A stretch of DNA of 64,000 nucleotides from a virus. The notes below the pieces were generated by a model that was not told the origin of the DNA, did no database searches, and was given only the letters and a program-made list of their open reading frames with translations. The stretch covers positions 16,449 through 80,448 of IMG/VR virus record IMGVR_UViG_3300012927_000005; one strand, given 5' to 3'. This document shows positions 33,625-44,700 of this stretch, piece after piece. The first letter of the stretch is position 1. Each line of letters begins with the position of its first letter. The translations under genes were made by a program, and so were the position numbers.

Positions 33625-36600
33625 CTACTCCGAAGAAAAACCGCCCCAAAGGGTAGAGCTAAGCAATTCATTCTGAACGGCTTCTGCTTCCCACTGCACC
33701 TTAATCTGAAGATGACGGCACAACGCAGGTTCGTCAGTCTGTGAGAAATAGAACCTCTGCGCATACAGAGAAGTACTATTGCGGTCAAGTTGTGTGGGGT
33801 CTACTACCCAGCGATTAAGCGGATCAAACACGCCTTCAATTTCGTCGCGAAGAATTCCGAGGGTTAGCGGTTTTCCTGTGCGGATAGAATCGGTAGTGAT
33901 AAACCCTAGCTGCGCGAGTTGACCAGGTTGGGCCAGCACGATGGAGCCGATGGTGAAGAAAGCGGGATAGATCGATCCGTTATCACTAAATACGCTTAGG
34001 TTGCGGTAGAGAATAGGACCGGTGCCGGAAGGACCTACTAATAGACGATGCACGCCGGGAACAGTCTCCACTGACAGCACGGTTTTGCAGCCAGCGGCAA
34101 TCGTAGCTTTAGGGCACCACGTTTCTCCGCTCTCAGGGCTTGGGGTTGGAATCATCCTAAACCAAGAACCAACTCCATCGGCTACGTAGATAGCTTTGTC
34201 TCTCGAACCGGAGACGTGCCAGGTTAGGTACGCGGAGGAAGGAGACCAAGGGGCTTGTTCAAACTGATCACCGATTGGAAAACCGATTTCAGCCACACCA
34301 GAGGACGGTTCCAAGGAGACAATCTGGCTGTCAGAGGTAAAGAAGTATATAACACTTCCATTGATACTAAGTGCATTATACGACAAAAGACCTATTCCTG
34401 TCAAGTAGGGGACAGGAGTTAAAGGACTTGATGAGGTTCCAGACCCGTAAATCAGGTATATATCAGATACTGTAAATACCAGCAATCCAAAGCTGACCGG
34501 TACCAAACACTTAACCAACGACGGGAAAATAGCATAGTTGGCCGGAGAAAACCCGTTTATACCATTTCCAACTGGGGTGTCTGGACCCGTGCTCCAATAA
34601 ACCGTATTTCCTACGCTGCCAAAGATACGGCTTAAGTGGTAGGTTAAGTTGATGATTCCTTTAGGCGGAAGAGCATTTTCCTGGTTCGCGGGAGCTTGGA
34701 TGAAGGTATTTAACTCCTGATCAGGAGTGTTATCTGTATAGCCGTTGGCTTCGTACTCAGAAAGCAGAACCGTATACTGAGTGTTTCCGTCTCCGGGGAT
34801 CAGATAATAAGTTGCTCCGCCATCCTGCGTGCGGAAAATTGCAACATAGTCTACCTGTGGGTCAATAACTGTCGGCAAACCACCTGATATATGAACACCA
34901 GTTCCAGCAAAGAAGTTTCCTGTGGAAACCGAGACTGGACCCACGTCCGATACTGTATTATCCAGAGTGTTGACTAGAGCAATGTAATATTTCCATCCAC
35001 CATTGAAGGTAGAGATGGTGTTCGCAGGAGCGGAGGAAGCAGGACCTTGGTTAATCCAAGTTAGATTGGGGTTATCTAGGGTCAGAGCGTTGATCGTAGT
35101 AGCGAAAGTAGGAATGGTTGTTCCCGATACGCCGGTACGGTACGGTGCTTCTTTGTTTGAGTTCGGATCTACGATGCTGGTTGTTGTTGTGTAGTTCGTA
35201 GCCGCATGCCAAACAAAGTCTGACGCTGGACCCACATTCCACCAAGTCAAGTTTCCCGAAGATTCAGTTACCGAAGGATAGGATGGAGCAAAGGATGTTG
35301 TCCAAGCGGGCCAAATAGGTTGAGTTGATCCGCTCTCCGCAGGCTCTGGTACGATATTATTAGTGTTGCAGGTCATCTGGAAAGTCTGACCGCTGTGAAA
35401 CCAATAATCGTAGTTTATCTCTACTGGGTAAGTTCCTGCTGTCGGGAAATAAATAACTGCGGTATCAGTATTTGAACCAGATACGTTATTTGCAGTCAGG
35501 ATAGGATATCCCAAAACGAAAGTCTGAGTTTGTCCAAAGGAGTTGTTATTCGGACCAGAAATCAGTGTTGGGGTATTACCTGATGATACCGATGCAAAAG
35601 CAGTTGGACTGGTTTCTGCGATTGGACCATAGTCTGCGTGGCCGATGGTCGCGGTAAACTGATTTCCACTGATGGATGTTACGGTAACACTTAACGTATT
35701 CAGGAATGTAGCATTTGTCAGTCCCGAAAAAGTAACGCTAACTCCAACATTCAGAATGTTTGTTAGAGTTTCATTTGATGTTATCGTAAGTACATTTGAT
35801 GTGATTTGAACATCGGTAACTAATACATTTAGTACGCCCGCTCCAATGCCCCAGAACATACCGTCTTGGTGAACGATGGTGAAGGTGTACTGACCTGCCG
35901 CTGGGATTACAAATCCAGTTTGAAGAGAAAGCTGATAATCAGATGGAAACCCAGGAAAAGGTACTGTTGATCCTGTGATTTCTCCTGCGCCATTTAGAGT
36001 GGCCCACGCTACTGGCCGCTGATCTCCGATAGTAGGAGGATTGAACAACAGACTGTTTCCAGTAGCGGATGCTAAAGCTGAACCTACTGAAGTAGGATAA
36101 ACATTTGTTACCGCTCCGACTGGACCTGTATGCGGAGAAGCCCATAGGTAAGCCTGAACTGCGCTCGAAAGTTGAACTCCTGTGAAATTCTGTAACTCAA
36201 ATAGACAAGGGGTTCCAGAAGCAGCTTCTACAAGAAAATGACCTGGAGTATACGCGGTATGAGCGTTCCAACTCAAGGATGCAGAAGTCTGGACCATTGT
36301 CCAAGTTACAGTGTTATCTGGAGTGGTGTTTCCTACGCTGGTTGCCCACGTCGGGGTAACAGTACCACTTTTGCCGCCAGTGGTAAGCTTCTGAAGATTG
36401 CCGTTGGCATCAACTATGACTTGAGGTAGCGAATACCAAGTATTTGGCTGCCAAGCTAATGCCGCTCCAGATACGACCAAATCCGGAGCAGAAGTCGGAG
36501 GAGCGATCCCCCAGTTTTCAATCTCAACTCCGCGATTTCTCCACTGCGCGGTTCCGTCATTTGTGGTGCCAAGTAAAGTAGTATTCCAGGTCGGTTGGAC

Positions 36601-37455
36601 TGGTCCTGTTACCGGAGTTCCGCCGACTAGAACAGTTGCTGTTCCTGTATCAGGGCTTGAATAGGTACCCGCGTACGTAAAAGCAGCAGTAAATTGATTT
36701 GTAGAAATCGTCAGTACTGTGATCGGAGTTACGTTTGGATCAAGATTGTTCAGGAACGTGGCGTTTGTCAGTCCTGAAAATACAATTTCGTTTCCTACTT
36801 GAATTGTCGCGGGCAGGTTCGCCGAGGATGTAACAGTAAGAACATTCCCTGTGATCGAAATATTGGTTACAGGAAAAATCGTATTGATAAGTTGCTGAAT
36901 ATTTCCGTTTGGATCAAGAATAAATGTATTCAGGTTGTACGGGATTAAATCGTATGCAGTATTTGGCTGCCAAGTGAGTAGTGTATTTAACCACTTCTTC
37001 TGATCGACGCCGTTCCCAAAGTACAGTGAGTTAGCCACACTCTGCATGTAGGTCTGACCAGCCCCTGCGGATTTTGTCCACACAATGGACTGCGTGCTAG
37101 GACCCGTGCCATCATATAGAGCGTTGGCTTGGTCCACCATTACTTTTATTTGTTCTACGTTCTGGTTGAAGAGACGGAACTCGTAAAAGTAGTCAGGCGA
37201 AGTCCATGTGGCTGAGTTATAAATCGATAAACCAGGACGGCGGGCTATAGTTAGACGGGTAGTTATCTCGACGTTTAGACCGTCGATGAGAGTGTCTAAT
37301 CTGTTGCCGAAGTATAGACTTTCTTGGCGGCTACCTGCACCTCGCAAAATATTGCGATTGGTGTAAAGGCCCGAAAAAAAATATTCACACCAGAGAGGAG
37401 CAAAGCGAGTTGGTTTAGGAGCCTGCGCTCCGTGCATCGACAGGGTATTAGGCAT
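33625..37455 (-). CDS. large tail nozzle-like structural protein, 1276 aa
   Basis: The N-terminal 250 residues (FFSGLYTNRNILRG..., RRPGLSIYN, YFGNGVDQKKW) resemble nozzle or propeller-type tail proteins that follow the adaptor in short-tailed phages. Between them lie several repeated WQ(P)NT-Y...D-NGN-Q beta modules and repeated 'NVLTVTSS..LP..IQVGN.V.FSGLTNATFLN' type modules, at least two copies each. The last third returns to propeller-like strands. The function is inferred. Confidence 0.55.
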   Translation of the reverse strand: MPNTLSMHGAQAPKPTRFAPLWCEYFFSGLYTNRNILRGAGSRQESLYFGNRLDTLIDGLNVEITTRLTIARRPGLSIYNSATWTSPDYFYEFRLFNQNVEQIKVMVDQANALYDGTGPSTQSIVWTKSAGAGQTYMQSVANSLYFGNGVDQKKWLNTLLTWQPNTAYDLIPYNLNTFILDPNGNIQQLINTIFPVTNISITGNVLTVTSSANLPATIQVGNEIVFSGLTNATFLNNLDPNVTPITVLTISTNQFTAAFTYAGTYSSPDTGTATVLVGGTPVTGPVQPTWNTTLLGTTNDGTAQWRNRGVEIENWGIAPPTSAPDLVVSGAALAWQPNTWYSLPQVIVDANGNLQKLTTGGKSGTVTPTWATSVGNTTPDNTVTWTMVQTSASLSWNAHTAYTPGHFLVEAASGTPCLFELQNFTGVQLSSAVQAYLWASPHTGPVGAVTNVYPTSVGSALASATGNSLLFNPPTIGDQRPVAWATLNGAGEITGSTVPFPGFPSDYQLSLQTGFVIPAAGQYTFTIVHQDGMFWGIGAGVLNVLVTDVQITSNVLTITSNETLTNILNVGVSVTFSGLTNATFLNTLSVTVTSISGNQFTATIGHADYGPIAETSPTAFASVSSGNTPTLISGPNNNSFGQTQTFVLGYPILTANNVSGSNTDTAVIYFPTAGTYPVEINYDYWFHSGQTFQMTCNTNNIVPEPAESGSTQPIWPAWTTSFAPSYPSVTESSGNLTWWNVGPASDFVWHAATNYTTTTSIVDPNSNKEAPYRTGVSGTTIPTFATTINALTLDNPNLTWINQGPASSAPANTISTFNGGWKYYIALVNTLDNTVSDVGPVSVSTGNFFAGTGVHISGGLPTVIDPQVDYVAIFRTQDGGATYYLIPGDGNTQYTVLLSEYEANGYTDNTPDQELNTFIQAPANQENALPPKGIINLTYHLSRIFGSVGNTVYWSTGPDTPVGNGINGFSPANYAIFPSLVKCLVPVSFGLLVFTVSDIYLIYGSGTSSSPLTPVPYLTGIGLLSYNALSINGSVIYFFTSDSQIVSLEPSSGVAEIGFPIGDQFEQAPWSPSSAYLTWHVSGSRDKAIYVADGVGSWFRMIPTPSPESGETWCPKATIAAGCKTVLSVETVPGVHRLLVGPSGTGPILYRNLSVFSDNGSIYPAFFTIGSIVLAQPGQLAQLGFITTDSIRTGKPLTLGILRDEIEGVFDPLNRWVVDPTQLDRNSTSLYAQRFYFSQTDEPALCRHLQIKVQWEAEAVQNELLSSTLWGGFSSE

Positions 37456-37461
37456 TTAAAC

Positions 37462-38319
37462 TTAGCAGATGATGTTACTTTCTATTTTCCATATACGACG
37501 TTTAACGGTTCCAAGACTAACATCAAAATATTTAGATATGTCGCTAAACGAAAAATTTTTGGCACGCAAAGAAACTATTTCTTCATCAGATATTTCTTTT
37601 TCAAACCATTTAGACTTATCAGAACGATTTCCTGGAATCTTTGTTTTCAGTACTATCCCGCTTCTGAGAAGTCTATGCTTTATAGAATCTACAGATGTTT
37701 TATAATCCCGCGACAGCATAGATAAGTTGTAACCATTAAGATATTTATGAATTATCTCTTCAGTTGGAAGATTTTGTATCTTTAATGGAGATCTTTTTAT
37801 AAGAACATTTTCATGCGTAAGTCTAGTTTTGATGAGTGTGAGACTGCGTTCAAACATCTTTGCAATTTCAGCCATATTGAATCCATGCTTGTACAGATCA
37901 ATAATTTGACTGTTGTTTATGCTGTGGTCGTACGACCAATGCTTACTCTTACCGCACTTTTCACCCATTTTCTTTCTGAGTTCCGGAGGTACAGAATTAA
38001 CCAGTCTAGTGTTGTAGCCGATATCTTCATTCATGGTGTCAAACAGATAGATGTAATATTTTTCTACCGCATCTAAATGTTCTTGACTGTGGGTAACCGC
38101 GAGTACTTCTTGGATAAAATCGTCTTTTCCATACTTCAGTATGGCTCTCTGTAAGTGACCATACTTATCAAAAGGCGCTCGGTACACATGCTTACTCCAG
38201 CGCAAATGAAGAGAGTGGATCGTCTGTCCGATGTAAATTTTCTTAGTTGTTTTGTTAGTAATCGCGTAAACTATACCATATCCATGATAGTTTCTACGCT
38301 GTTTTTCACTTGTTCTCAT
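37462..38319 (-). CDS. GIY-YIG homing endonuclease with HTH repeats
   Basis: The GIY-YIG core is plain: GIVYAITNKTTKKIYIGQT (residues 14-32), an Arg in LHLRWSKH and a Glu in the DAVEKYY helix. The C-terminal part carries three or four HTH-like repeats (for example MAEIAKMFERSLTLIKTRL, FSDISKYFDVSLGTVKRRI) for DNA recognition. It sits between the adaptor and nozzle genes with its own promoter, typical of a freestanding homing endonuclease. Confidence 0.88.
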   Translation of the reverse strand: MRTSEKQRRNYHGYGIVYAITNKTTKKIYIGQTIHSLHLRWSKHVYRAPFDKYGHLQRAILKYGKDDFIQEVLAVTHSQEHLDAVEKYYIYLFDTMNEDIGYNTRLVNSVPPELRKKMGEKCGKSKHWSYDHSINNSQIIDLYKHGFNMAEIAKMFERSLTLIKTRLTHENVLIKRSPLKIQNLPTEEIIHKYLNGYNLSMLSRDYKTSVDSIKHRLLRSGIVLKTKIPGNRSDKSKWFEKEISDEEIVSLRAKNFSFSDISKYFDVSLGTVKRRIWKIESNIIC

Positions 38320-38325
38320 GTTCTA

Positions 38326-38354
38326 ATTATACCACATTAGTTAACATAAGTCAA
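38326..38354 (-). promoter_or_regulatory. sigma-70 promoter of the GIY-YIG gene
   Basis: On the - strand TTGACT (38354-38349), 17-base spacer, TGGTATAAT ending at 38326. Only six bases separate the -10 box from the ATG, so the mRNA should be leaderless. Confidence 0.8.
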
Positions 38355-38365
38355 TGAAAATAATA

Positions 38366-39454
38366 CTACAAACCCGCATAACCAGTTCCATACGGCCATC
38401 CGGGTCCTATACTAACACCCCAGTTGGCGCTAACTCCTCCACCTGTAAGTCCCGTTGACGGATACAGTGTGAAGCCTTCTTGTTCTCGGTCCGCTGCTTT
38501 CAAAGCAGTCATAATTTGTTCTTCCCATTTAGCGTATTGGGTAGTTGCTTTAGGAGAACCTACGTGGTCATAACACATCGCTAAAAATCCACTACGGAAT
38601 AAGTACGCGTACTCATCTGGAATCGGATCTATAGTCTGTTGGATGGTGACAAAAAGAGATGCTTTGCGTTGATACACGGGCCACATTAACCATGCTAGCC
38701 CTGACAGCGGTGGTAGCGGGTTTAAGCGTATAGTGTATCCATTAGAAGGTGCAACGGTCCAAGTTACGGTTCCATCGAGAACTGTAGCGCCTGCGGGAGA
38801 TTCTGGAGGTAACACAGGTTGAACTGTTCCAGTAGTGCCGTAGGGTGCTGTTGGGGGCAAATTTATAGGACCGTTTACAAATCCAGGACTTTCTAAGTTC
38901 AGATTCAGTACAGTAGAATCGATGTACAGTATGTTACCATTCGTATCTACGAATGATTGAATTGGAGACTTAGGAGTCATCGACTGACCATAACCACACA
39001 AAAACGCAGTATTTGGAGTCCATACGCCGAAGGTAGCAAGGTAGTTCTGTACAAAACAAATATTAAAAGGGTTAGCCTGAATTGAGGTAAGATTTATGTC
39101 CCTAAGAACTTCAAGAGCATACATCGGCTTTGGAGCTAGGTTACCGTTATTCGTAGAGTTGTTTATATCTATCATGCGGCAAGATTCTAACCAACTAATA
39201 TCAGTTACCTGCGTTGGGTAATCCTGCTGAAGTGCTACAGTCATAAAGGGTGGAATATACGCACGATTCCATTTCCAATCCATACCCTGTGCCAGAATCT
39301 TCTGCATAACATCGTTCGCGAAGGTAATCGCAGGTTCCTGGCTGAAACCACTGGTCCCGAGCACAGGTACACACTCAGGGAAGGTGCGAGCCCAGTTGAC
39401 TATTTGCTGGAGGGTAACTGACGATCTGGGGGGAACTAGAGGAAAGACTGGCAT
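38366..39454 (-). CDS. head-tail adaptor-like protein (paralogue A), 362 aa
   Basis: Residues 50-75 (GMDWKWNRAYIPPF) and a C-terminal PIPDEYAYLFRSGFLAMCYDH helix match the 242-residue protein at 45376 (AWRWNRAYVSP, PLPDYMSYIYTQGMKALAYEY). Both resemble adaptor (T7 gp11-like) proteins between portal and nozzle. This copy has an extra beta-rich insertion of about 120 residues in the middle, with a W(T/V)PNTA-type module like those of the nozzle protein. Confidence 0.5.
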   Translation of the reverse strand: MPVFPLVPPRSSVTLQQIVNWARTFPECVPVLGTSGFSQEPAITFANDVMQKILAQGMDWKWNRAYIPPFMTVALQQDYPTQVTDISWLESCRMIDINNSTNNGNLAPKPMYALEVLRDINLTSIQANPFNICFVQNYLATFGVWTPNTAFLCGYGQSMTPKSPIQSFVDTNGNILYIDSTVLNLNLESPGFVNGPINLPPTAPYGTTGTVQPVLPPESPAGATVLDGTVTWTVAPSNGYTIRLNPLPPLSGLAWLMWPVYQRKASLFVTIQQTIDPIPDEYAYLFRSGFLAMCYDHVGSPKATTQYAKWEEQIMTALKAADREQEGFTLYPSTGLTGGGVSANWGVSIGPGWPYGTGYAGL

Positions 39455-39463
39455 TCTATAAAC

Positions 39464-41770
39464 CTAATAAATTCTGTAGTCAATAGTACTATTATCCGAA
39501 GTATTAAGCGCCCCTGTAGTAGTCAAGGAGTTAAACACGACACTAACACCACTATTTATAGTACCGAGAGATAAAATACCTGGTGTACCACTCATACTAT
39601 GATAATTATAAGAATAGCGTGCTTGAGAAAAAGCATGAACTGTATTAAGAGTAAAAGTTCCGTTTACTAACGTTATAGTGCCGATCTCACCGAGCGAAGG
39701 TCCAGTAGTTACTGTGACACTCCAATTATTAGAGCCTGTAGTTGTAAAGATAGCGCCATAGCCAGGATGAAGAAGAAAACCGTTAGCCGGTCCACTAGGA
39801 GCCACGAACGGGATATCACTTCCGCCAGGATTATTGGAATTATTAATTGTAATTTGTTTACCTGCTATACATCCTGACGGCAAAGTAAGTATAATAGTAT
39901 TACCTGCGTTAACAGTTTGATTGTTACACGTTAAAGTAACGCTAGTAGAAACGGAAGCATAATTTAACAAAGTAAAATCAAGAGAGCAGGTACCGCCCGC
40001 CAAGCAAACAACTGGATTTACTGTAGCGTTCTGGATAGTAGTACCTTGTGATGAAGGTAATACAATTGGTATTTGTGCAGTAGGACTTAAAAAAGCATTA
40101 GCCATTTCATGTTGACCTAATACACTCAAGTGGATAGCGTTATTTACTCCTCCATATTCAGGAAAAGTACCATGCACCCAATTCCAATTTTCAATATAAT
40201 TTACAGGAAAACCCGCAGCTTGGTCCGCAGACACAGCGGTACGAATATCGGCAGAAAGTGCTGCTACTCCTCCTCGAATAAGGTTATCAAGTTGTAAAGG
40301 TACATCACTCACCCATACTCTAGGAGTATTTGTTTGATAATTTGTTTGATACCAAGATGGACCTAAACCAGAACCAAGAATCGTTACTTTAGCCGCATTT
40401 GTTGTTACTATATGAAAATGATATGTAGTTCCTATTGGAAGAGATACACTATAACCAGGAAACATAATACTTGTTATGGCGTAAGTGAAATTATTAATAG
40501 GACTGTACAATGTAACTGCATTTTGAGGGGCACTAGAACCGACTCCACTGGTAATAAGAGCACTATCACTATTCCGAATGAGTTGATAAGAAAAAGCTCC
40601 CGTGCAAGAACTGCATATCTGATACCACAATACTATTGATTCTGCGCCCAAAGGCATTGTAAATGAAGGTAAATCAAGAATAGCTCCGTTAGTGGAAGCT
40701 GTCGCTCCTAACATAGTCGTGTAAGTATTATCAGTAGTCCATCCTGCTCCTAGTGTACCTGCACCGGCAGCTTGTTTATTTGAAGAAGCAACAGACCCCC
40801 ATTCGTCCATTGCTTGGTACATACGAATAAAAACAGGTTCATATGTAGATGTTGTTGGTGCTTGGTTAAAAAAATGCGAAGCGTCATTAGATCCGATTAA
40901 AATTGTGTTCAGCGCTGTAGAACCTGTATCTTCATTCCAAGTATTGATAAATTTATTTTGAGCTTCAACTAGTGCAGTTCCACCGGCACCGTAATTAGTT
41001 GTTGCAGAAGTTACACCAAGCTGTTGAGATATATAATCTACATAGCAGGTACCAAGATGTGTAACATTGTTGCAAAGTACACCTACAGCATGATCTCCCT
41101 CCGTATTTGAATCGCCGTAAGCCTTGTAAGAAGTCCACGAATAATTAACAATATTATTTGACAAAGCGGAAGTAGTGACTGAAGGTGCTATAGCAGGAGG
41201 AAAACCAAAATCACTTGCACCTGTAACTGGATTAAATACAACAGCATTATTTTGAGCACCTACAACTCCAGTAAATACTCCTCCTTGATTAGTCTGAACA
41301 GAACCAGAAGGTGAACCCGGAGTGCTGCTTCCTCCTCCGTTAAAAGTGCACGTAGTGGCGACACAAGACACGCCAGACCCAGTAAAAACAAAAACTCCTT
41401 GAACTCCATTTATGCTGGTAAAACTGGAGTTTGTACTACTGATAAGAGTAATAGGAAAGGTGTAGCATTGACTTAACGGTGCGCATACTTGTTCTATGTA
41501 CTGACCTGGAGAAGCATAGTAGGAATAGTTTCCGTTTATATCGGCAAAAAATGGTTCTGGAAGAGCGACAGTCAGTGCTTCGTCGGAATATACAGTTACG
41601 GGACTGGTGCATTGTAGTTGTGCGTTGAAGGTACAAACCGTAATTTGAGCGTTTGGTACAAGCTTCGCATAACTGGAAGAATTTTGTATAGCAACAGAAA
41701 TTCGCTGCTGGTTTTGACCAAACAGAAAAGGAGACAGCATAAATAAAGCAACTAAGAGAAGTTTTTTCAT
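39464..41770 (-). CDS. tailspike with signal peptide and SGNH hydrolase domain
   Basis: The 768-residue protein begins with a clear signal peptide (MKKLLLVALFMLSPFLFG). Residues about 20-120 form an anchor domain shared with the next spike. A middle domain shows SGNH hydrolase motifs in order: YGDSNTEGDH (Ser block I), GAGG, IGSNDAS (block III-like) and HLSVLGQHE (catalytic His). Such domains deacetylate or cleave ester bonds in surface polysaccharide. The C-terminus is beta-rich. A secretion-type signal on a virion protein is unusual. Confidence 0.7.
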   Translation of the reverse strand: MKKLLLVALFMLSPFLFGQNQQRISVAIQNSSSYAKLVPNAQITVCTFNAQLQCTSPVTVYSDEALTVALPEPFFADINGNYSYYASPGQYIEQVCAPLSQCYTFPITLISSTNSSFTSINGVQGVFVFTGSGVSCVATTCTFNGGGSSTPGSPSGSVQTNQGGVFTGVVGAQNNAVVFNPVTGASDFGFPPAIAPSVTTSALSNNIVNYSWTSYKAYGDSNTEGDHAVGVLCNNVTHLGTCYVDYISQQLGVTSATTNYGAGGTALVEAQNKFINTWNEDTGSTALNTILIGSNDASHFFNQAPTTSTYEPVFIRMYQAMDEWGSVASSNKQAAGAGTLGAGWTTDNTYTTMLGATASTNGAILDLPSFTMPLGAESIVLWYQICSSCTGAFSYQLIRNSDSALITSGVGSSAPQNAVTLYSPINNFTYAITSIMFPGYSVSLPIGTTYHFHIVTTNAAKVTILGSGLGPSWYQTNYQTNTPRVWVSDVPLQLDNLIRGGVAALSADIRTAVSADQAAGFPVNYIENWNWVHGTFPEYGGVNNAIHLSVLGQHEMANAFLSPTAQIPIVLPSSQGTTIQNATVNPVVCLAGGTCSLDFTLLNYASVSTSVTLTCNNQTVNAGNTIILTLPSGCIAGKQITINNSNNPGGSDIPFVAPSGPANGFLLHPGYGAIFTTTGSNNWSVTVTTGPSLGEIGTITLVNGTFTLNTVHAFSQARYSYNYHSMSGTPGILSLGTINSGVSVVFNSLTTTGALNTSDNSTIDYRIY

Positions 41771-41773
41771 TAT

Positions 41774-44700
41774 TTAAAAAGCGGTCCAAGTACCTGCGAT
41801 ACACCGATATGTAGTATTTGCGGTGGTAGTTCCTGCGGTATTGCTATAAAAACTACCGTTTACTGCACACGAACCGGATGGCGTGGTAGCTCCAAAAGTC
41901 CAAGTAGGCCCCGAAGTTCCCAAAGTAATACCTTTCACAAAGTAGTGCATCTGCTCGGATATATTTGCTCCTGGTTCCCATATTTCTGCTTGAACCAAAT
42001 TGCCCGATCCCAGAGGATCTTGTACCATCATGGACTGAGCGGCTGAAACAACTCCCCCAACCGGTGTTCCTAGCTGGGTGCAGATCAGGCCGCCAGCGTA
42101 AATGAATCCGGAGGCGTCTGGTCCTTGCCCTGCCGCAGAGTATGGACGGAACATATAGGCTCCGCAATAGGCTCCGATAGAAAGTTGTCCTGGAGTTCCT
42201 TGTGTGCCTGTGGCTGCGCGAGTAGACCACTCTGGACCATAGGGTAGAGAGGTAAGCGTTCCGTACAGGGTCGTGTATTTCTTTTGCATCGTCTGAACAT
42301 CCACTGAAGCAGCCATGATGCCGCCCGGATCGAGATACGGTGCTATACCGTTTTCGTAAATGTTGTTGTTCTGGGTAAACGGATAGTTTCCAGTCAGAGC
42401 AGACTCATAGAGAACTGCCGAAGTGATACTTGCATCGGTCGTCGAGAATGTATTGTTGTGGATGTCAATCGATTGCAGGACTTGTGGAATGAACGAGTAT
42501 GGATGCAGATCAATCGCAGCGTGTATGCCCTGGATTGGGTTGATGTTCGTGAACTGCACATTGTCCACAGTGACGTGATCACAGTTGGTGATAATCATTC
42601 TGACACCAACCATGTGGCCGTGACTTATTCCAATATCGGTGCAGGTAGCTGGCTGACTGGCTGCTCCTACTTCCAGCAACTGATCGAAGCCAGATATGTC
42701 CTGCGGAGTCACTCCCGGTGCGGTAGCGGTAGGATCGAACTCGAAGTTGCTCAGTTGATTGTGCTGCGGCATGACAGTAGTCACACCTACGATGTCAAAT
42801 CCGATGAATCCGAATTGAGGACCATTTGCGCCCTTGATAATGATCTGGTCCGCATCGCAGCTTATACAGTCAGCCATATCGATGCCGCCAGCCGTAGCGC
42901 GTGGCGTCTCTCCCCAATATGGACGGCCAAGCAGCGTCATGCGAGATAGGTGACAGTTCACGCAACGGCCTGTCGCGAAAGAGTCTGAATAGTCTGAAAT
43001 TAGGCCGTCTGAGACAAAGACATTTGTGGTCGGGTTGAGGATGATCTGCTGTTGCGGTATGCCGCTTGCTCCAGAGCCTGTTCCTGCGGTCAAGGCTACA
43101 GTAGGTGCTGGGTCTCCTGCCACATAGTAGCCGGTGCCCTTATCGATCATGTTTGTACCGATCCACACACCGTTACCGATTCCGACTGAGCAGGTAGCAG
43201 GTGGAATCGTGGCTGAGCCTCCACCACCCATTGTGCAGGTTGGTGCAGTATATCCAGATGTCACATTTGTGAATTGAATCGTCTTTACGTAGAACGTTAC
43301 GACTCCCGTCAACAGCGGGGCAGTTACCTGCGTGCCGGAAGTCAGATTAAGCTGAAAAGCGGTCTGCGACGAGAAATACCCATCGCCGCCTACCAATGTC
43401 CCCGTTTGGCACCCTGAAATAGCGCTTCCAGTGAATTGAGCTGGGCAAGTTCCGCCCGTACCGCCTACTTGTGTTAGGGCAAGCGTGTCTGTGTTAGCGT
43501 AGTTCTCGCCAGCATTCTTGACGCTACATCCTGCTCCAACACCGCCCGGCCCGACCGTAAGTACCACAAAGGCTCCGGTTCCTGTGGCTGAGACAGGAGT
43601 TCCTGTTACGTATCCAGAGACATAATTAGTTCCACCGGTAAATGAGCAGGAAACGAGGCCGCCGCCAGCGTAGGTTGCGATAAGGATTCCACCCGTTCCT
43701 GGTTCGTTGTTCCAAATCAGGGTTCCGGCAGGTGATCCAGAAAATACACCACCGTTCTGCACAGTAACCGAGGTGATTTGACCAGAGATGGTTGCAGATG
43801 CGGTTGTATTTTTGCCTGTAGAATCTGTAATCTTTACCCAGGGCGGACCCGTAAAGTCGTGCGCCGTAGTCAGCAAGGTCAGATTGTTAGGCACTCCATT
43901 CGCGATGATGGGTGTTCCTGTGGCCTGTATGCCGCCTGCGTGAGGCGCAGAGAAAGCTAGGACCGCCGAGCCGTTGGTAGGGTATAAAGATCCACCATTG
44001 GCAATTGAGGTACCACCAATACCGTTGGCGAATACGCCACCCTCATCAATTGACCCGGCCTCGCATCCAAAATTCGGATTGATTGTGTCGCAGTGTTCTA
44101 CTTTGAAATGGTGGATCCAGAGATTGTTGACCGATCTGAAATCGAATGGCCTGCTCATACCATTCTCAAAGGTCACATTCCACATGCGAATATCGCCTGT
44201 AGACGCTCCCGTAGGGTCACTTTTTACTTCGGCGTAGAAACAAGTCAGCTCAGGGCAGTTTTGTCCCGCACGGTTGCCGTCGAAGTAGATATCATGAATA
44301 TTGATGTACTTCGATGGCTGACGCAGATACATCAGCGTTTGAATGTTTGTGCCCGTCCCGCGAAAGAAGTTGCAGGGCTGGCCATTCACTCCACCGAATA
44401 TATTGAAATTGTTTGCCTGAACGTCGATAACGCCAGCAACCTGGCCTTGGTCCTGCCCAGTGAAGTTGAATGTCGTTCCCGAGCAGTCGATAGTTACATT
44501 GTCCTGGGTGATCTTGACCTGCGTGGTCCAGTTTCCAGTGAGTCCCTGTGTCTTAACTACCTGCCCCGGACCAGCCGCAGCGATAGCGTTGATTACCTGC
44601 TGGCCCTGATCTGAGCCCGGCTCTAGGAATGCCCATACGCTGCCATTTACACCCGGAGAACTCAGACTATGAGTAGAGGGATTTATAGTGATCGACGCGT

